From contig JANQQV010000024.1 in NCBI GenBank assembly GCA_028284865.1, positions 1 to 64,000 on the forward strand: a stretch of DNA of 64,000 nucleotides. Reading direction: 5' to 3'. Shown piece by piece: positions 37,656-46,554 of the stretch. The position numbers and the translations under genes were made by a program. The DNA comes from Rhodothermales bacterium (GTDB lineage: Bacteria > Bacteroidota > Rhodothermia > Rhodothermales > UBA10348). Under the pieces are notes generated by a model. The model made no database searches. It was given only the letters and a program-made list of their open reading frames with translations, and had not been told where the DNA came from. Each line of letters opens with the position of its first letter. Positions within the stretch are counted from its first letter, which is position 1.

Positions 37656-38297
37656 ATGTCCGATTCATTCTATTCGCTGAAAGACGCTGCAGAGCAACTG
37701 GGTGTGCACCCGGTGACGCTTCGCCGGTGGGCCGAGAGTGGGAAAATCGAGGTGGTCCGTACACCTGGTGGTCATCGTCGCTTTCCCGGCGCTGAAATCG
37801 AGCGGCTGAAGAGGCAGACCTCGGATGAGCCGTCAGCTTCCATCGGCGAGGAGCTTCGTGAACACGCGCTTTCGTACACGCGGGAAGACATTTCCCATCA
37901 CGAAGCCTCCTGGATTTCCAATGTGTCCGAAAAAGACCGGAAAGAGAAACGCTTGCTGGGTCGACGGCTCATGGGTTTGATGATCCAATTCGTCGGAACG
38001 GAAGAGGGGGAAGGAGACGAGATCCTGGACGAGGCTCGCACGATCGCGCGTCTGTATGCCAAAGGGGTAGTTATGAGCGGTCTTCCATTGCAGGATGCCC
38101 TGAAAGCCGTGAACTTCTTCCGGGATCACATATTGGAGTCAGCAGTCGTATTGCCCGAAGCAGCACGCCGCCGACCGGAAGCCAATCAGCGCATGTTCAG
38201 GCGTCTGAACACCTTCCTGAACGAGGTTCAGCTGCAAATCGCCGACTGCTATGAAGTGTTAGGCGGTGTAACAGACAGCGATCAGTCCCCATCGTAG
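37656..38297 (+). CDS. MerR-type HTH regulator with C-terminal helical sensor-like domain
   Basis: This 213-residue protein starts with a MerR-type winged helix-turn-helix (residues about 4-52), shown by YSLKDAAEQLGVHPVTLRRW and TPGGHRRFPGAEIERL. The rest (about 65-213) is entirely helical, with a long charged segment SEKDRKEKRLLGRRL and LNEVQLQIADCYEVL at the end. It has neither a B12-binding motif nor the cysteines of metal-sensing MerR proteins. The C-terminal part looks like the N-terminal helical sensor of RsbRD-type or related proteins, a tentative match. The gene stands 26 bp ahead of mnmA and faces aroQ divergently. Operator-like repeats lie upstream. Confidence 0.85.
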   Translation: MSDSFYSLKDAAEQLGVHPVTLRRWAESGKIEVVRTPGGHRRFPGAEIERLKRQTSDEPSASIGEELREHALSYTREDISHHEASWISNVSEKDRKEKRLLGRRLMGLMIQFVGTEEGEGDEILDEARTIARLYAKGVVMSGLPLQDALKAVNFFRDHILESAVVLPEAARRRPEANQRMFRRLNTFLNEVQLQIADCYEVLGGVTDSDQSPS

Positions 38298-38322
38298 GGC
38301 ACTTGATCCATCTCTCCCTGCC

Positions 38323-39447
38323 ATGAGCAAGAAAGGAAAAGTGTTGGTCGCCATGAGTGGCGGCGTGGATTCATCCGTGGCGGCCGTGCTCCTCAAGGAG
38401 CAGGGCTATGACGTCGTGGGCATCACCATGAAGACCTGGGACTACCAAGGCAGCGGTGGGCGCACGGGCAAGGAAGTCGGATGCTGCACGCTGGAATCCA
38501 TGAATGATGCCCGTGCCATCGGTATCAAGTACGACTTTCCGCATTTCATCGTCGACATCCGGCAGGAGTTTGGTGACTGGGTCATCAACCGTTTCACGGA
38601 TGAGTACATGGCCGGTCGGACGCCGAATCCTTGCGTACTCTGCAATACCCACATCAAATGGGAATCCCTGATGCGTCGCGCGGACGATCTGGGTTGCGAG
38701 TTCATTGCCACGGGGCACTACGCCCAGCTTCGCCAGGACGAGGAAACGGGTCGGTTCGTGCTGTCCCGGGGACTCGATCACAACAAGGACCAGAGCTACG
38801 CCCTGTGGGGTGTGAGTCAGGAGAATCTTTCCCGGACCATTTTCCCGCTGGGCCATCTGACGAAACCCGAGATCCGGAAGATGGCGGCAGACTTCGGGCT
38901 GGATGAGGTTGCCAACAAGCCGGACTCCTACGAAATCTGTTTCGTCCCCGACAATAATTACCGTCGTTTCCTGCGCGAGCGGGTACCGGATATGGACCAG
39001 AAAGCGGGCCCGGGGGATTTCCTGCTCTCCGATGGCACCGTCATCGGGCAGCATGAAGGATATCCCTTCTACACCATTGGCCAGCGACACGGACTTGGCC
39101 TCGCCATGGGGGAGCCCATCTACGTGACCCGCATCGAAGCCGAGACCAACCGGGTCTGGGTGGGGCCGAAGGAAGAGTTGTTGGGCCAACGCCTGACCGC
39201 CGCTCAGATCAATCCGATCAAGTACGCTGACCTCACCGGGGAGCGCGACGCGGTCGGCAAGATCCGCTACAAGGACGAAGGATCGCCCTGTGTTGCGTGG
39301 CAGGACGGCGGAACGTTGCATGTTCAATTTGCCGAACCGCGTCGCGCGATCACACCCGGACAGGCCATTGTCCTGTACGAAGGTGACGATGTCCTGGGCG
39401 GCGCCTGGATCCAGACCGTGGGTGAGCCTGAGCAGATAGCGGGTTGA
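38323..39447 (+). CDS. mnmA: tRNA-specific 2-thiouridylase MnmA
   Basis: This 374-residue enzyme makes 2-thiouridine at position 34 of tRNAs for Glu, Gln and Lys. The PP-loop motif SGGVDSSVAAVLL is near the N-terminus. The catalytic cysteine motif NPCVLCN appears about a third of the way in, and the second cysteine stands in YEICFVPDNNYRRFL. The central ATGHYAQL and the C-terminal FAEPRRAITPGQAIVLY segments are also conserved. The length is standard. It follows the MerR-type gene closely and may share its transcript. Sulfur delivery genes are not seen in the window. Confidence 0.97.
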   Translation: MSKKGKVLVAMSGGVDSSVAAVLLKEQGYDVVGITMKTWDYQGSGGRTGKEVGCCTLESMNDARAIGIKYDFPHFIVDIRQEFGDWVINRFTDEYMAGRTPNPCVLCNTHIKWESLMRRADDLGCEFIATGHYAQLRQDEETGRFVLSRGLDHNKDQSYALWGVSQENLSRTIFPLGHLTKPEIRKMAADFGLDEVANKPDSYEICFVPDNNYRRFLRERVPDMDQKAGPGDFLLSDGTVIGQHEGYPFYTIGQRHGLGLAMGEPIYVTRIEAETNRVWVGPKEELLGQRLTAAQINPIKYADLTGERDAVGKIRYKDEGSPCVAWQDGGTLHVQFAEPRRAITPGQAIVLYEGDDVLGGAWIQTVGEPEQIAG

Positions 39448-39630
39448 AGCGATGCCTCATCAAAGCCCAAAGGAGTCTGACGACCAGGCCGTCGGACAGG
39501 CGGAATCGATGACACAGACCACCGGGCGGAGATTGTCTACGTAGATCTTCGCAAACTGCGTTTCCCGGGCCAAATAGCCTAAAGAACGTGTCGGGAGTGC
39601 CGATCCCTGAGAGGACCAGACTTCCTACAC

Positions 39631-41466
39631 ATGTTCGACGGCAGCTTCTCCATAGCCTGGGCGTTTTTCGCTTCCAGTATCCTCTCATTCGAGTTGGCCA
39701 TGCACGCGTGGGCCAAACGGCGCAACGCATATTCCAATGCGTTCTTTGCCGTCATGCTGCTGGCAGGGTTTTGGTCGCTGTGCTCTGGACTGCATCTGGT
39801 CCTGGAAGATTTCGACCACAAAGTGCTCATTTCGAGCATCAAGTTTGCCTTCATTCTCCCTCTTCCAGTCACATGGGTGTTGATGGCAGCCTGGTTCACG
39901 GACGTGAAGGTGTCGAAGCGCATGGTGCGACTGCTCTACGTGATTCCCATCATCACCATGTTGCTCATCGCGACCAATTCCTGGCACAAGCTGGTTTTCA
40001 TATCCAACACTCCTTTCGAGCAGGAGAGCTTCACCACCATCGAGCGCGAGTACGGCGTCTGGTTCTGGGTGAACATGGGCTATGCCTATCTGATGATCGT
40101 GGCGGGATTCGGTCTTTTTCTTCGGAAGGTGATCATGACGCGCGGCTATGTCCGCGTGCAGGCCGTGATCATGGTGATCGGTTCAGCTTTGCCGCTGCTT
40201 TCGAACATGCTCTATTTCCTGGGACCAGGAGCCTTCCTGTTCCTGGACTGGACCCCCGTTTCTTTTGCGGCATCCGGTGTGTTCTTCTATATCGGGATGT
40301 TCCGGTATCGCATGCTGGACCTGATGCCGATAGCACGCGGTCAGATCATCAGCTCCATGGATGACGGCGTGGTCATTACGGATCCAACTGGTTTCGTACT
40401 CGAAGTCAACGATGCAACCGGACGACTGGTGTCGTCTGAAGTGGATGCGCTGTCTGGAAAGCACGTGACCGATGTCCTTCCGTTCCTCGCACCTGCCTGG
40501 GAGGCTGCTGCAACGGAGGACCAGTACCGAAGCGAGCTTCCGCTGATCGACGGCGATGAGCGGCATTGGATGGTTGTCCGCATCCGAAGCGTCATCAACG
40601 ACGCCGACGTTCTTCAGGGAAAGCTGATCCTTCTTCGTGACGTGACGGAACGAAAGGAAGCTGAAATCCATCTGGTTGAATCCCGGGAGCGCATTCAGGA
40701 GCTATCCAGGCTCAAGTCGGCATTCCTGTCCAACATGAGCCATGATGTCCGGACGCCGCTTTCCGGAATCATTGGTTTAGCCGACGTACTGGTGGAGGAA
40801 ACCGAAGGCGATCAGCAAGAACTGGCTGGGATGATCCGTTCCAGTGGCGATCGTCTGCTCAAGCTCCTCAACTCCATCCTTTCCGTATCCCACCTGTCTT
40901 CAGGTACGCTGGATCAGAACGTGGAGTCCACGAACGTCGTCGCGCTTGCCAAGAATGTCATGGTGCAGTACGAGCGGGACGCTGAGGACAAAGGACTCGA
41001 AATCCACGAGACCATCCCTTCGGACATGGTGGTCCGGGACGTCGACCCGGCTCATATCGCCCACGCACTCAGCCACATTTTCGATCATGCCGTTCGCTTC
41101 ACGGACTCGGGAAGCATCGCCATGGACATCAGAGAGAAAGGTGCCGACCTTTTGATCCGGGTGACGGATACAGGACGCGGATTCGATCCGGCGTTCGTCG
41201 CTTCCATCGATGAACCGATCGACACGCTCTCGTTGGCAGAGTTCGGATTGGACAAAGGCTCAGGCCTGGGTCTACGCGTTGCTCACGGTCTCATCCAGGA
41301 GTCTGGCGGGCGACTGCTGATCGCGTCCGAGCCGGGGATAGGCTCGATGTTCACGATCGTCCTTCCCCAAAAGGAGACCGCTTCCAGCCCAGACCGACCC
41401 CCGGCGCTACGAACAGCCGGCCGCGTCCGTCCAACCGCACCAGATGCGCAAACGGATCCTCGCTGA
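39631..41466 (+). CDS. Membrane sensor histidine kinase (7TM, PAS, HisKA, HATPase)
   Basis: This 611-residue kinase has an N-terminal seven-helix membrane domain (residues 1-225, His_kinase_N-7TM type) and a PAS domain (about 235-345). A HisKA domain with phospho-acceptor H371 in MSHDVRTPLSG follows, and then a HATPase domain with VTDTGRGFDP near 511-520 and GSGLGLRVAHGLI near 543-555. The N-box, usually with an Asn before Ala, reads FDHAVRFT with H486 at that place. The tail after residue 580 is Pro- and Arg-rich. No response regulator gene is adjacent. The last 116 bp overlap the convergent epimerase gene. Confidence 0.9.
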   Translation: MFDGSFSIAWAFFASSILSFELAMHAWAKRRNAYSNAFFAVMLLAGFWSLCSGLHLVLEDFDHKVLISSIKFAFILPLPVTWVLMAAWFTDVKVSKRMVRLLYVIPIITMLLIATNSWHKLVFISNTPFEQESFTTIEREYGVWFWVNMGYAYLMIVAGFGLFLRKVIMTRGYVRVQAVIMVIGSALPLLSNMLYFLGPGAFLFLDWTPVSFAASGVFFYIGMFRYRMLDLMPIARGQIISSMDDGVVITDPTGFVLEVNDATGRLVSSEVDALSGKHVTDVLPFLAPAWEAAATEDQYRSELPLIDGDERHWMVVRIRSVINDADVLQGKLILLRDVTERKEAEIHLVESRERIQELSRLKSAFLSNMSHDVRTPLSGIIGLADVLVEETEGDQQELAGMIRSSGDRLLKLLNSILSVSHLSSGTLDQNVESTNVVALAKNVMVQYERDAEDKGLEIHETIPSDMVVRDVDPAHIAHALSHIFDHAVRFTDSGSIAMDIREKGADLLIRVTDTGRGFDPAFVASIDEPIDTLSLAEFGLDKGSGLGLRVAHGLIQESGGRLLIASEPGIGSMFTIVLPQKETASSPDRPPALRTAGRVRPTAPDAQTDPR

Positions 41467-42424
41467 GATCAAGGTGGCCGTCCAGATCCAGGAAGCGCAC
41501 GTTGTCGTGAGTTGCGCCGAAATGAAGGGCGGCAGCAATCGACAGGGCTGATTCGTCCATGCATCCGAGCATGGTTTCCATCCCAGCCTCCTTGGCTCGC
41601 GAGTCGATGGCATGAGCCGCTTCGAGGCCGCCCATCTTCTGGAGCTTGATGTTGATCAGCGCGACGGGTCCGGCTTCGGCAATTCGGGAGACGTCGTCGG
41701 CAGTCTGTACGGATTCGTCAGCCATCACCGGAATGGCGGTGCGTCGGGCCGCCTCACCGAGCAGAAGCAGGTTTTTCTTGGTCGTCGGTTGCTCGACGTA
41801 TTGCAATCCAAGGCTGAATGCTCCCTTCTGGAGACGTTCCACGCCAGCCAGGTCATATCCTTGATTGGCATCCAGGGCGAGGCGGATCTTCGGTCCATAC
41901 CGGTCCCGGAGGACTTTCAGCCTCTCGATATCCAGGTTCACGTTGTGACCGCCTTTGACCTTGAAGAAGGCGAATCCGCGTTTGTGCAGCCGTTCTACCT
42001 GAGTCAGTGTTTCCTGAAGGCTCGATATGCCGATCGTAATTGAGGTCTCACGGGGCTCTACGGCGGCGCTTGCGTAGCCGAACAAACCGCCTATGGACGT
42101 ATTCCTCGCGCGAGCCAACAAGTCGTGTCTGGCCAGATCAATCGCCGCCCGCGCAGAAGGACAGGAATGGTCAGGAAGAGGGAGTTCATCGAGGGCGTAT
42201 CGCAGCGCATTTCGAGCGAACGTGTCCAAAGCTTCCCGGGAGGCTTCCACCGTTTCTCCCGTGACCTCGGGAGCTGGGGCCGCGCAGCCGATGCCTTGAC
42301 GACCATCCCGAAGCGTTATGACGACGAAATGATTGGTCACCTCCGTAATCGTTTCGTACGCAATCGTGTACGGCACCTCAATAGGCGCGTGAACACTGTG
42401 GACCGAAACGTCGGCGACGATCAT
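41351..42424 (-). CDS. Enolase-superfamily dipeptide epimerase-like enzyme (possible DgcA)
   Basis: This 357-residue enzyme of the mandelate racemase/muconate lactonising type shows the KxK motif (FFKVKGG), metal ligands in LALDANQGY, YVEQPT and MADESV, and the second catalytic lysine in IKLQKMGG. This set fits L-Ala-D/L-Glu (dipeptide) epimerases. The start is the ATG at 42422-42424, overlapping the stop of the upstream DUF1611 gene by four bases. In some marine bacteria a DUF1611 protein and such an epimerase (DgcN and DgcA) have been described as converting D-glutamate via N-acetyl-glutamate, so that is an alternative to peptidoglycan dipeptide epimerase. Its 3' end overlaps the kinase gene. 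Confidence 0.9.
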   Translation of the reverse strand: MIVADVSVHSVHAPIEVPYTIAYETITEVTNHFVVITLRDGRQGIGCAAPAPEVTGETVEASREALDTFARNALRYALDELPLPDHSCPSARAAIDLARHDLLARARNTSIGGLFGYASAAVEPRETSITIGISSLQETLTQVERLHKRGFAFFKVKGGHNVNLDIERLKVLRDRYGPKIRLALDANQGYDLAGVERLQKGAFSLGLQYVEQPTTKKNLLLLGEAARRTAIPVMADESVQTADDVSRIAEAGPVALINIKLQKMGGLEAAHAIDSRAKEAGMETMLGCMDESALSIAAALHFGATHDNVRFLDLDGHLDLSEDPFAHLVRLDGRGRLFVAPGVGLGWKRSPFGEGRS

Positions 42425-43494
42425 GGCAGAGGTTCGCGGGTGCGCAAGCGGGAAGCAATCAAATCTACCAAACGATCGGATCCTTCCCGGAAGATGTCAA
42501 TGGCTGGGCGATCGAACATGATTTGATAATCTGAGCGAACCTTGAGGGTCTCATCCGCCGACAGCCCTTTCGGGTTGATGGTGATGGCATCGACCTTTCG
42601 GCCCGAGAGCAGCTCAAGGGCATCGATCTGACGCTTCATCGGCGGCATGGGCAGATCCGGAAATCCGTCGAACGTATCGCGGGCTGGCACATCCTGCAGG
42701 ATCAGGACATCCGGCTTGACGGCGGCGACCAGCTCCAGTCCTCCGGGATAGGCCGGGTGAAGCAATGCGCCCTGGCCTTCAACAACGACCACATCCGGTG
42801 CGACCTCCTCCCAGGCGCGCCGTACGACGTGTTCGATTTCACCCGCGACAAAGTCGTTGACCAACGTGTCCAACCGGATACTGAATCGCGCACCCTGAAG
42901 CCAGGCAGTCTGCCCGGTTCCGATCATCTCTGCCGAGTACCCTCGTTGGCGAAGCGCGTTGCGCAGAACCCAGGAGGTAGTCCGCTTGCCTGATGCGGAG
43001 TCCGTCCCAAGAACCAGTACCCGTACGGACTGGACTTCGTCGATCCGGCCCTCGTAGAAATGCAGCTCAGATCGATGGGGCGGTTTGCGCACATCAATGA
43101 GCTGAACGCCGTGCTTGTCAGCCAGAGGGGCAAACTCTGGATCTTTGGACAGGAAGACATGCAGCCCGCAATAGATGTCATAGCCGCTCTCAATGGCGCT
43201 CCGGACCGCATTCCGGGCATGATCGGGCAGTACACCGCCGTCTGTGGCTAGACCGACTACGAAGGCTCCTTTCGGCTCAGGTATGGTCGCTTTCGCTTCG
43301 TCCAGCGTCGGGACGATAGGAATATCGTTGGCCTGGCCATCGAGGAACTGGCCGGCATCCTGCCCGGCATACACATGGTCCACGACAGCGCGAACGTCGA
43401 ATCGCTCGGTAAATCGGATCAGGCCGTGGGCGGTCTTGCCGCGCGTCGAATCCATACAGGTCGCGCAGTAGACGATGGCAGGGATGGGAGTCAT
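42421..43494 (-). CDS. DUF1611 P-loop protein (possible DgcN-type N-acetyltransferase)
   Basis: This 357-residue protein belongs to the DUF1611 family. An N-terminal Rossmann-like domain (about residues 1-130) is followed by a P-loop-containing C-terminal domain with GTDSASGKRTTSW and VVVEGQGALLHPAYPG. The ATG at 43492-43494 begins MTPIPAIVYC and is preferred to upstream codons in frame. Family members include DgcN, reported as an acetyltransferase on D-glutamate acting together with DgcA. The stop overlaps the epimerase start in an ATGA arrangement and the gene follows DAHP synthase after 43 bp. The three are likely one operon on the minus strand. Confidence 0.85.
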   Translation of the reverse strand: MTPIPAIVYCATCMDSTRGKTAHGLIRFTERFDVRAVVDHVYAGQDAGQFLDGQANDIPIVPTLDEAKATIPEPKGAFVVGLATDGGVLPDHARNAVRSAIESGYDIYCGLHVFLSKDPEFAPLADKHGVQLIDVRKPPHRSELHFYEGRIDEVQSVRVLVLGTDSASGKRTTSWVLRNALRQRGYSAEMIGTGQTAWLQGARFSIRLDTLVNDFVAGEIEHVVRRAWEEVAPDVVVVEGQGALLHPAYPGGLELVAAVKPDVLILQDVPARDTFDGFPDLPMPPMKRQIDALELLSGRKVDAITINPKGLSADETLKVRSDYQIMFDRPAIDIFREGSDRLVDLIASRLRTREPLP

Positions 43495-43537
43495 CACGAG
43501 TCGGGCAAGTGGCAGGCGTTGCGGGGATGAGCCCCGA

Positions 43538-44917
43538 TCAGTCCATGGTACGACACTTGCGCACAATCGAGAAAGCCATCTCGAGGGCCTGTTCAGCATT
43601 CAGGCGCGGATCCACATTGCTCGTGTAGGCCTCATGCAGGTCCTTCTCTTCCAGCCCCCGGGCGCCACCTGTGCATTCGGTCACGTTTTCTCCGGTCAGC
43701 TCGAGATGGACGCCTCCCAGAATCGTTCCAAAGGCTCGATGGATATCGAAGGCTTGCTCGAGTTCGGAGAGGATGTTCTCGAAACGACGGGTTTTCAGGC
43801 CATCCTCCGTCACCTCGGTATTGCCGTGCATCGGGTCACAGGTCCACAGAACGGGGTGGCCCGAATTGGTGACGACATCGATCAACCGGGGAAGCCCTTC
43901 ATCAATCTCGTTGGCTCCGAACCTGGTGATCAATGTCACACGACCGGCCTGGAACTCAGGGTCGACGAGGTCCAGAATGCGCTTCAGTTCGCGGGCTTCA
44001 AGATCGCCGCCAACCTTCAGTCCAATTGGATTCCTAAGGCCTCGCACGTATTCGATATGCGCGCTGTCGACCGTGTTTGTCCGCTTTCCGATCCAAGGGA
44101 AGTGCGTTGACAGGTTGAACGTTCCTTTCGATGTCTCGCGGGTGAACGCCTCTTCGTAGGGCAGCACGAGGGCCTCATGACTCGTGAAGAATGAGACGCG
44201 CTCCGCATCACGGATAGGCAGTGGGGAGACGGCTTCGGTGAAGCGAATGGCATCCCGGATAGCATCCACGATGGCCTGGTATTCAGCACGCAGGTGATCC
44301 GACGTGACGAAGTCCAGATTCCAGTATTCAGGGTGATGGAGGTCAGCAAACCCGCCTTCGCCAAGCGCTCGAACGTAGTTGAGCGTCATCGTTGACCGTT
44401 CGTACGCCGTGACCATGCGAGCCGGGTCTGGTCGGCGCGCTTCGGCCGTGAATTCAGGCGCGTTGACCAGGTCGCCGCGATAGCTGGGCAGCTTCCGTCC
44501 CTCGGGGCCTTCCATATTGGCTGAGCGGGGCTTTGCGTACTGGCCTGCAAATCGCCCAACGCGGGTCACAGGAAGGCGAAGTCCGTAGATCAACACTAGA
44601 CTCATCTGCAGCAACACCTTGAGTCGGTTCGCGATGATATCCGGATGGCATTCGTCGAATCGCTCGGCACAATCACCACCTTGAAGGAGGAAGCGCTTAC
44701 CGACGGACGCTTCAGCCAGTTGCTGCTGCAGGCGGTTGATCTCCCATGCCGTGACTACCGGTGGGACCACCGCCAGGTGTTCAAGCACCCTTCCCAGTTC
44801 GGCGTCGTTTTCGTACGCGGGTTGCTGACGCGCATCGAATGCCTTCCAGGAAGACGGGCTCCACTCGGCTTGCGGAGAAGAAGCGTTTGCTATGTCGATA
44901 TCTGGTCGGGAGGACAC
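43538..44917 (-). CDS. Class II 3-deoxy-7-phosphoheptulonate synthase (DAHP synthase)
   Basis: This 459-residue enzyme joins PEP and erythrose 4-phosphate in the first step of aromatic amino acid synthesis. The class II (plant/Streptomyces type) signature is seen as FLLQGGDCAERFDE and later RVGRFAGQYAKPRSA, with the catalytic LWTCDPMHGNT and EDGLKTRRFENIL near the C-terminus. Length fits the class. The start MSSRPDIDIA is the ATG at 44915-44917. It is the first gene of the operon that continues into the DUF1611 and epimerase genes, an unusual company. No leader peptide or regulatory domain is obvious. Confidence 0.95.
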   Translation of the reverse strand: MSSRPDIDIANASSPQAEWSPSSWKAFDARQQPAYENDAELGRVLEHLAVVPPVVTAWEINRLQQQLAEASVGKRFLLQGGDCAERFDECHPDIIANRLKVLLQMSLVLIYGLRLPVTRVGRFAGQYAKPRSANMEGPEGRKLPSYRGDLVNAPEFTAEARRPDPARMVTAYERSTMTLNYVRALGEGGFADLHHPEYWNLDFVTSDHLRAEYQAIVDAIRDAIRFTEAVSPLPIRDAERVSFFTSHEALVLPYEEAFTRETSKGTFNLSTHFPWIGKRTNTVDSAHIEYVRGLRNPIGLKVGGDLEARELKRILDLVDPEFQAGRVTLITRFGANEIDEGLPRLIDVVTNSGHPVLWTCDPMHGNTEVTEDGLKTRRFENILSELEQAFDIHRAFGTILGGVHLELTGENVTECTGGARGLEEKDLHEAYTSNVDPRLNAEQALEMAFSIVRKCRTMD

Positions 44918-45079
44918 CGTTCAGTTGCGTAATCGGGCAAGTCAGTCTGGGAGTGACACCACCCGGTGTCTGAATACAGCTCTCGGGAGGGTAGCGGAGA
45001 ACCCTTAGCGTACCGATTCGTTCGCACGTTCCCCATTTTTTTGATTCCCGGACCCCCTCCAACCAACTGTTTCTGTTCG

Positions 45080-45979
45080 ATGCGCAACGTTTTTGCAATG
45101 CTCGTTATCACCTTGATGTTCATCGCTGGCTGCGATAGCGGCGACGTAACCGAACAGGAAGCAGCAAAGGTTCAAGTCCGACTTGAGTTGGAAGGCTTGC
45201 CCCCGTTGCAGGACGGGTTCACGTACCAGGCATGGGCGAAGGTTGGATTCGAGACGTTTCCCACGGATCGGTTCAACGTTGCCGAGAACGGTTCCTTCGT
45301 GAACGCCGCGGGTCAGTTCATCCAGAACGCACTGGTCTTTGCTGTGGATGTGGCTGCTGCCGACGAGGTGTTCATCACGATTGAGGACAAGCGCGATTCC
45401 GACGATGCGCCTTCAGGAACCGTCATTTTGGGTGGTACGGTCAGCGGATCGGTCGCCACGTTAACGCCAACCGACCCGATCGCACTCGACGCTTCGTTCG
45501 CTGGGTTGACGGGAACGTTCATGGTGATGCACCACTCTGACTTCGTGGCGGGCTCTGAAACGTCTGGCCTCTGGTTCACGAACGGATCGCAGGGGTCACC
45601 GACAGCCGGCTTGTCACTGCCGGCACTTCCCGATGGTTGGATCTATGAAGGGTGGCTCGATACGGGAGCAGCGTTGATCTCCACTGGCACATTCCGGTCG
45701 GGTAGCGCTGCCGACACGGCCAGCCCCTACTCCAGTACGGATACGCCCCTTTTCCCAGGCGAAGACTTCCTGGAAAACGCCCCGACGGGCGTGACCTTCC
45801 CGCTCAATCCGGCGGGGGCCACGGCTCGCGTCACGATTGAACCGTTTCCAGATGACACAGTCGATCCGTACGGCTTCTTCATCATGTCCGGCAGCGTTCC
45901 TTCCAGCCCGACTGCAGGAACACCGTACCCGCTCGGCGCTGACATTCAGATGCCTTCGGGTACGGCGACCTTGTTCTAG
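45080..45979 (+). CDS. Lipoprotein with two anti-sigma-K-like beta domains
   Basis: This 299-residue predicted lipoprotein has a signal peptide with lipobox (FIAGC, cysteine at residue 18). The mature part shows an internal duplication. The first unit begins near residue 40 with LPPLQDGFTYQAW and the second near residue 180 with LPALPDGWIYEGW. Both units then have similar beta-strand segments, such as VFITIEDKRD and ARVTIEPFPDD, followed by a glycine-rich strand (VILGGTV, FIMSGSV). This resembles the RskA anti-sigma-K C-terminal domain, but without its membrane anchor and sigma-binding part, so an anti-sigma role is not implied. The ATG at 45080 is chosen for the signal peptide. Confidence 0.8.
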   Translation: MRNVFAMLVITLMFIAGCDSGDVTEQEAAKVQVRLELEGLPPLQDGFTYQAWAKVGFETFPTDRFNVAENGSFVNAAGQFIQNALVFAVDVAAADEVFITIEDKRDSDDAPSGTVILGGTVSGSVATLTPTDPIALDASFAGLTGTFMVMHHSDFVAGSETSGLWFTNGSQGSPTAGLSLPALPDGWIYEGWLDTGAALISTGTFRSGSAADTASPYSSTDTPLFPGEDFLENAPTGVTFPLNPAGATARVTIEPFPDDTVDPYGFFIMSGSVPSSPTAGTPYPLGADIQMPSGTATLF

Positions 45980-46040
45980 GGCCTTAGTGGACGTGAGACC
46001 GCTCGGTTGAGCGAATCGTCCAGCGCATGTTGACGAGTGC

Positions 46041-46382
46041 TTATTCCTCGCCCGAGGTGCGGCGTGCGCGTTTGCGACGGTCTCGAATCGCACTGCGAGC
46101 TTTTCGGAGCTGACGCTCGACGGACGAATACGCTTCCTGAATGGCCTCCGGTATCAGCGGAGACTTGTGGGATCCTGAGATGTTGTCAGGACGATGATAC
46201 AGGGTAAGCGTGGCCTCGTACTCGTTGACGGTTGGTTTCCCCGAGAGCTGTTTGATGGACAGATGGGCACCGGTGATGTCGGTGTGACCTTCTTCCAGTT
46301 TGTTCACCCGGGAGGTGATCCATTCGTGGGTTTCGTCTGAGATCTGGAGGTGATCCAGATGGAGTTCGAGGTTGATGGCCAT
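46041..46382 (-). CDS. Ribosome hibernation promoting factor (HPF/RaiA family)
   Basis: This 113-residue protein begins MAINLELHLDHLQISDETHEW and has the beta-alpha fold of HPF/YfiA. The C-terminus is very basic (RKARSAIRDRRKRARRTSGEE), as in short HPF forms that bind the 30S decoding centre. It lacks the long C-terminal dimerisation domain, so it should act together with another factor or as a YfiA-like inhibitor. The ATG at 46380-46382 is selected because the family starts there. It stands alone between two genes on opposite strands. Regulation by starvation signals is known for the family but not visible here. Confidence 0.88.
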   Translation of the reverse strand: MAINLELHLDHLQISDETHEWITSRVNKLEEGHTDITGAHLSIKQLSGKPTVNEYEATLTLYHRPDNISGSHKSPLIPEAIQEAYSSVERQLRKARSAIRDRRKRARRTSGEE

Positions 46383-46554
46383 AGATGATCTCTTGGCTGT
46401 TTGAGCGTTGGTTACGAGGATCCGTGGAAGGCATCCTCTGAAGGTCAATTAAGCACACCCGACCCTCAGAAATGTAGGGAGATGCCTTACAGCCGTGAAG
46501 GGGGAATCGGACTCGTGAGCAACACTCACGTCGCGCTCACTGCGTTCGCGGACA

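Noticed and set aside
38371..39327. A 318-codon minus-strand open frame inside mnmA
   Set aside because: It is fully antisense to a clearly conserved enzyme gene; high-GC codon bias creates long opposite frames. The protein shows no known motif.
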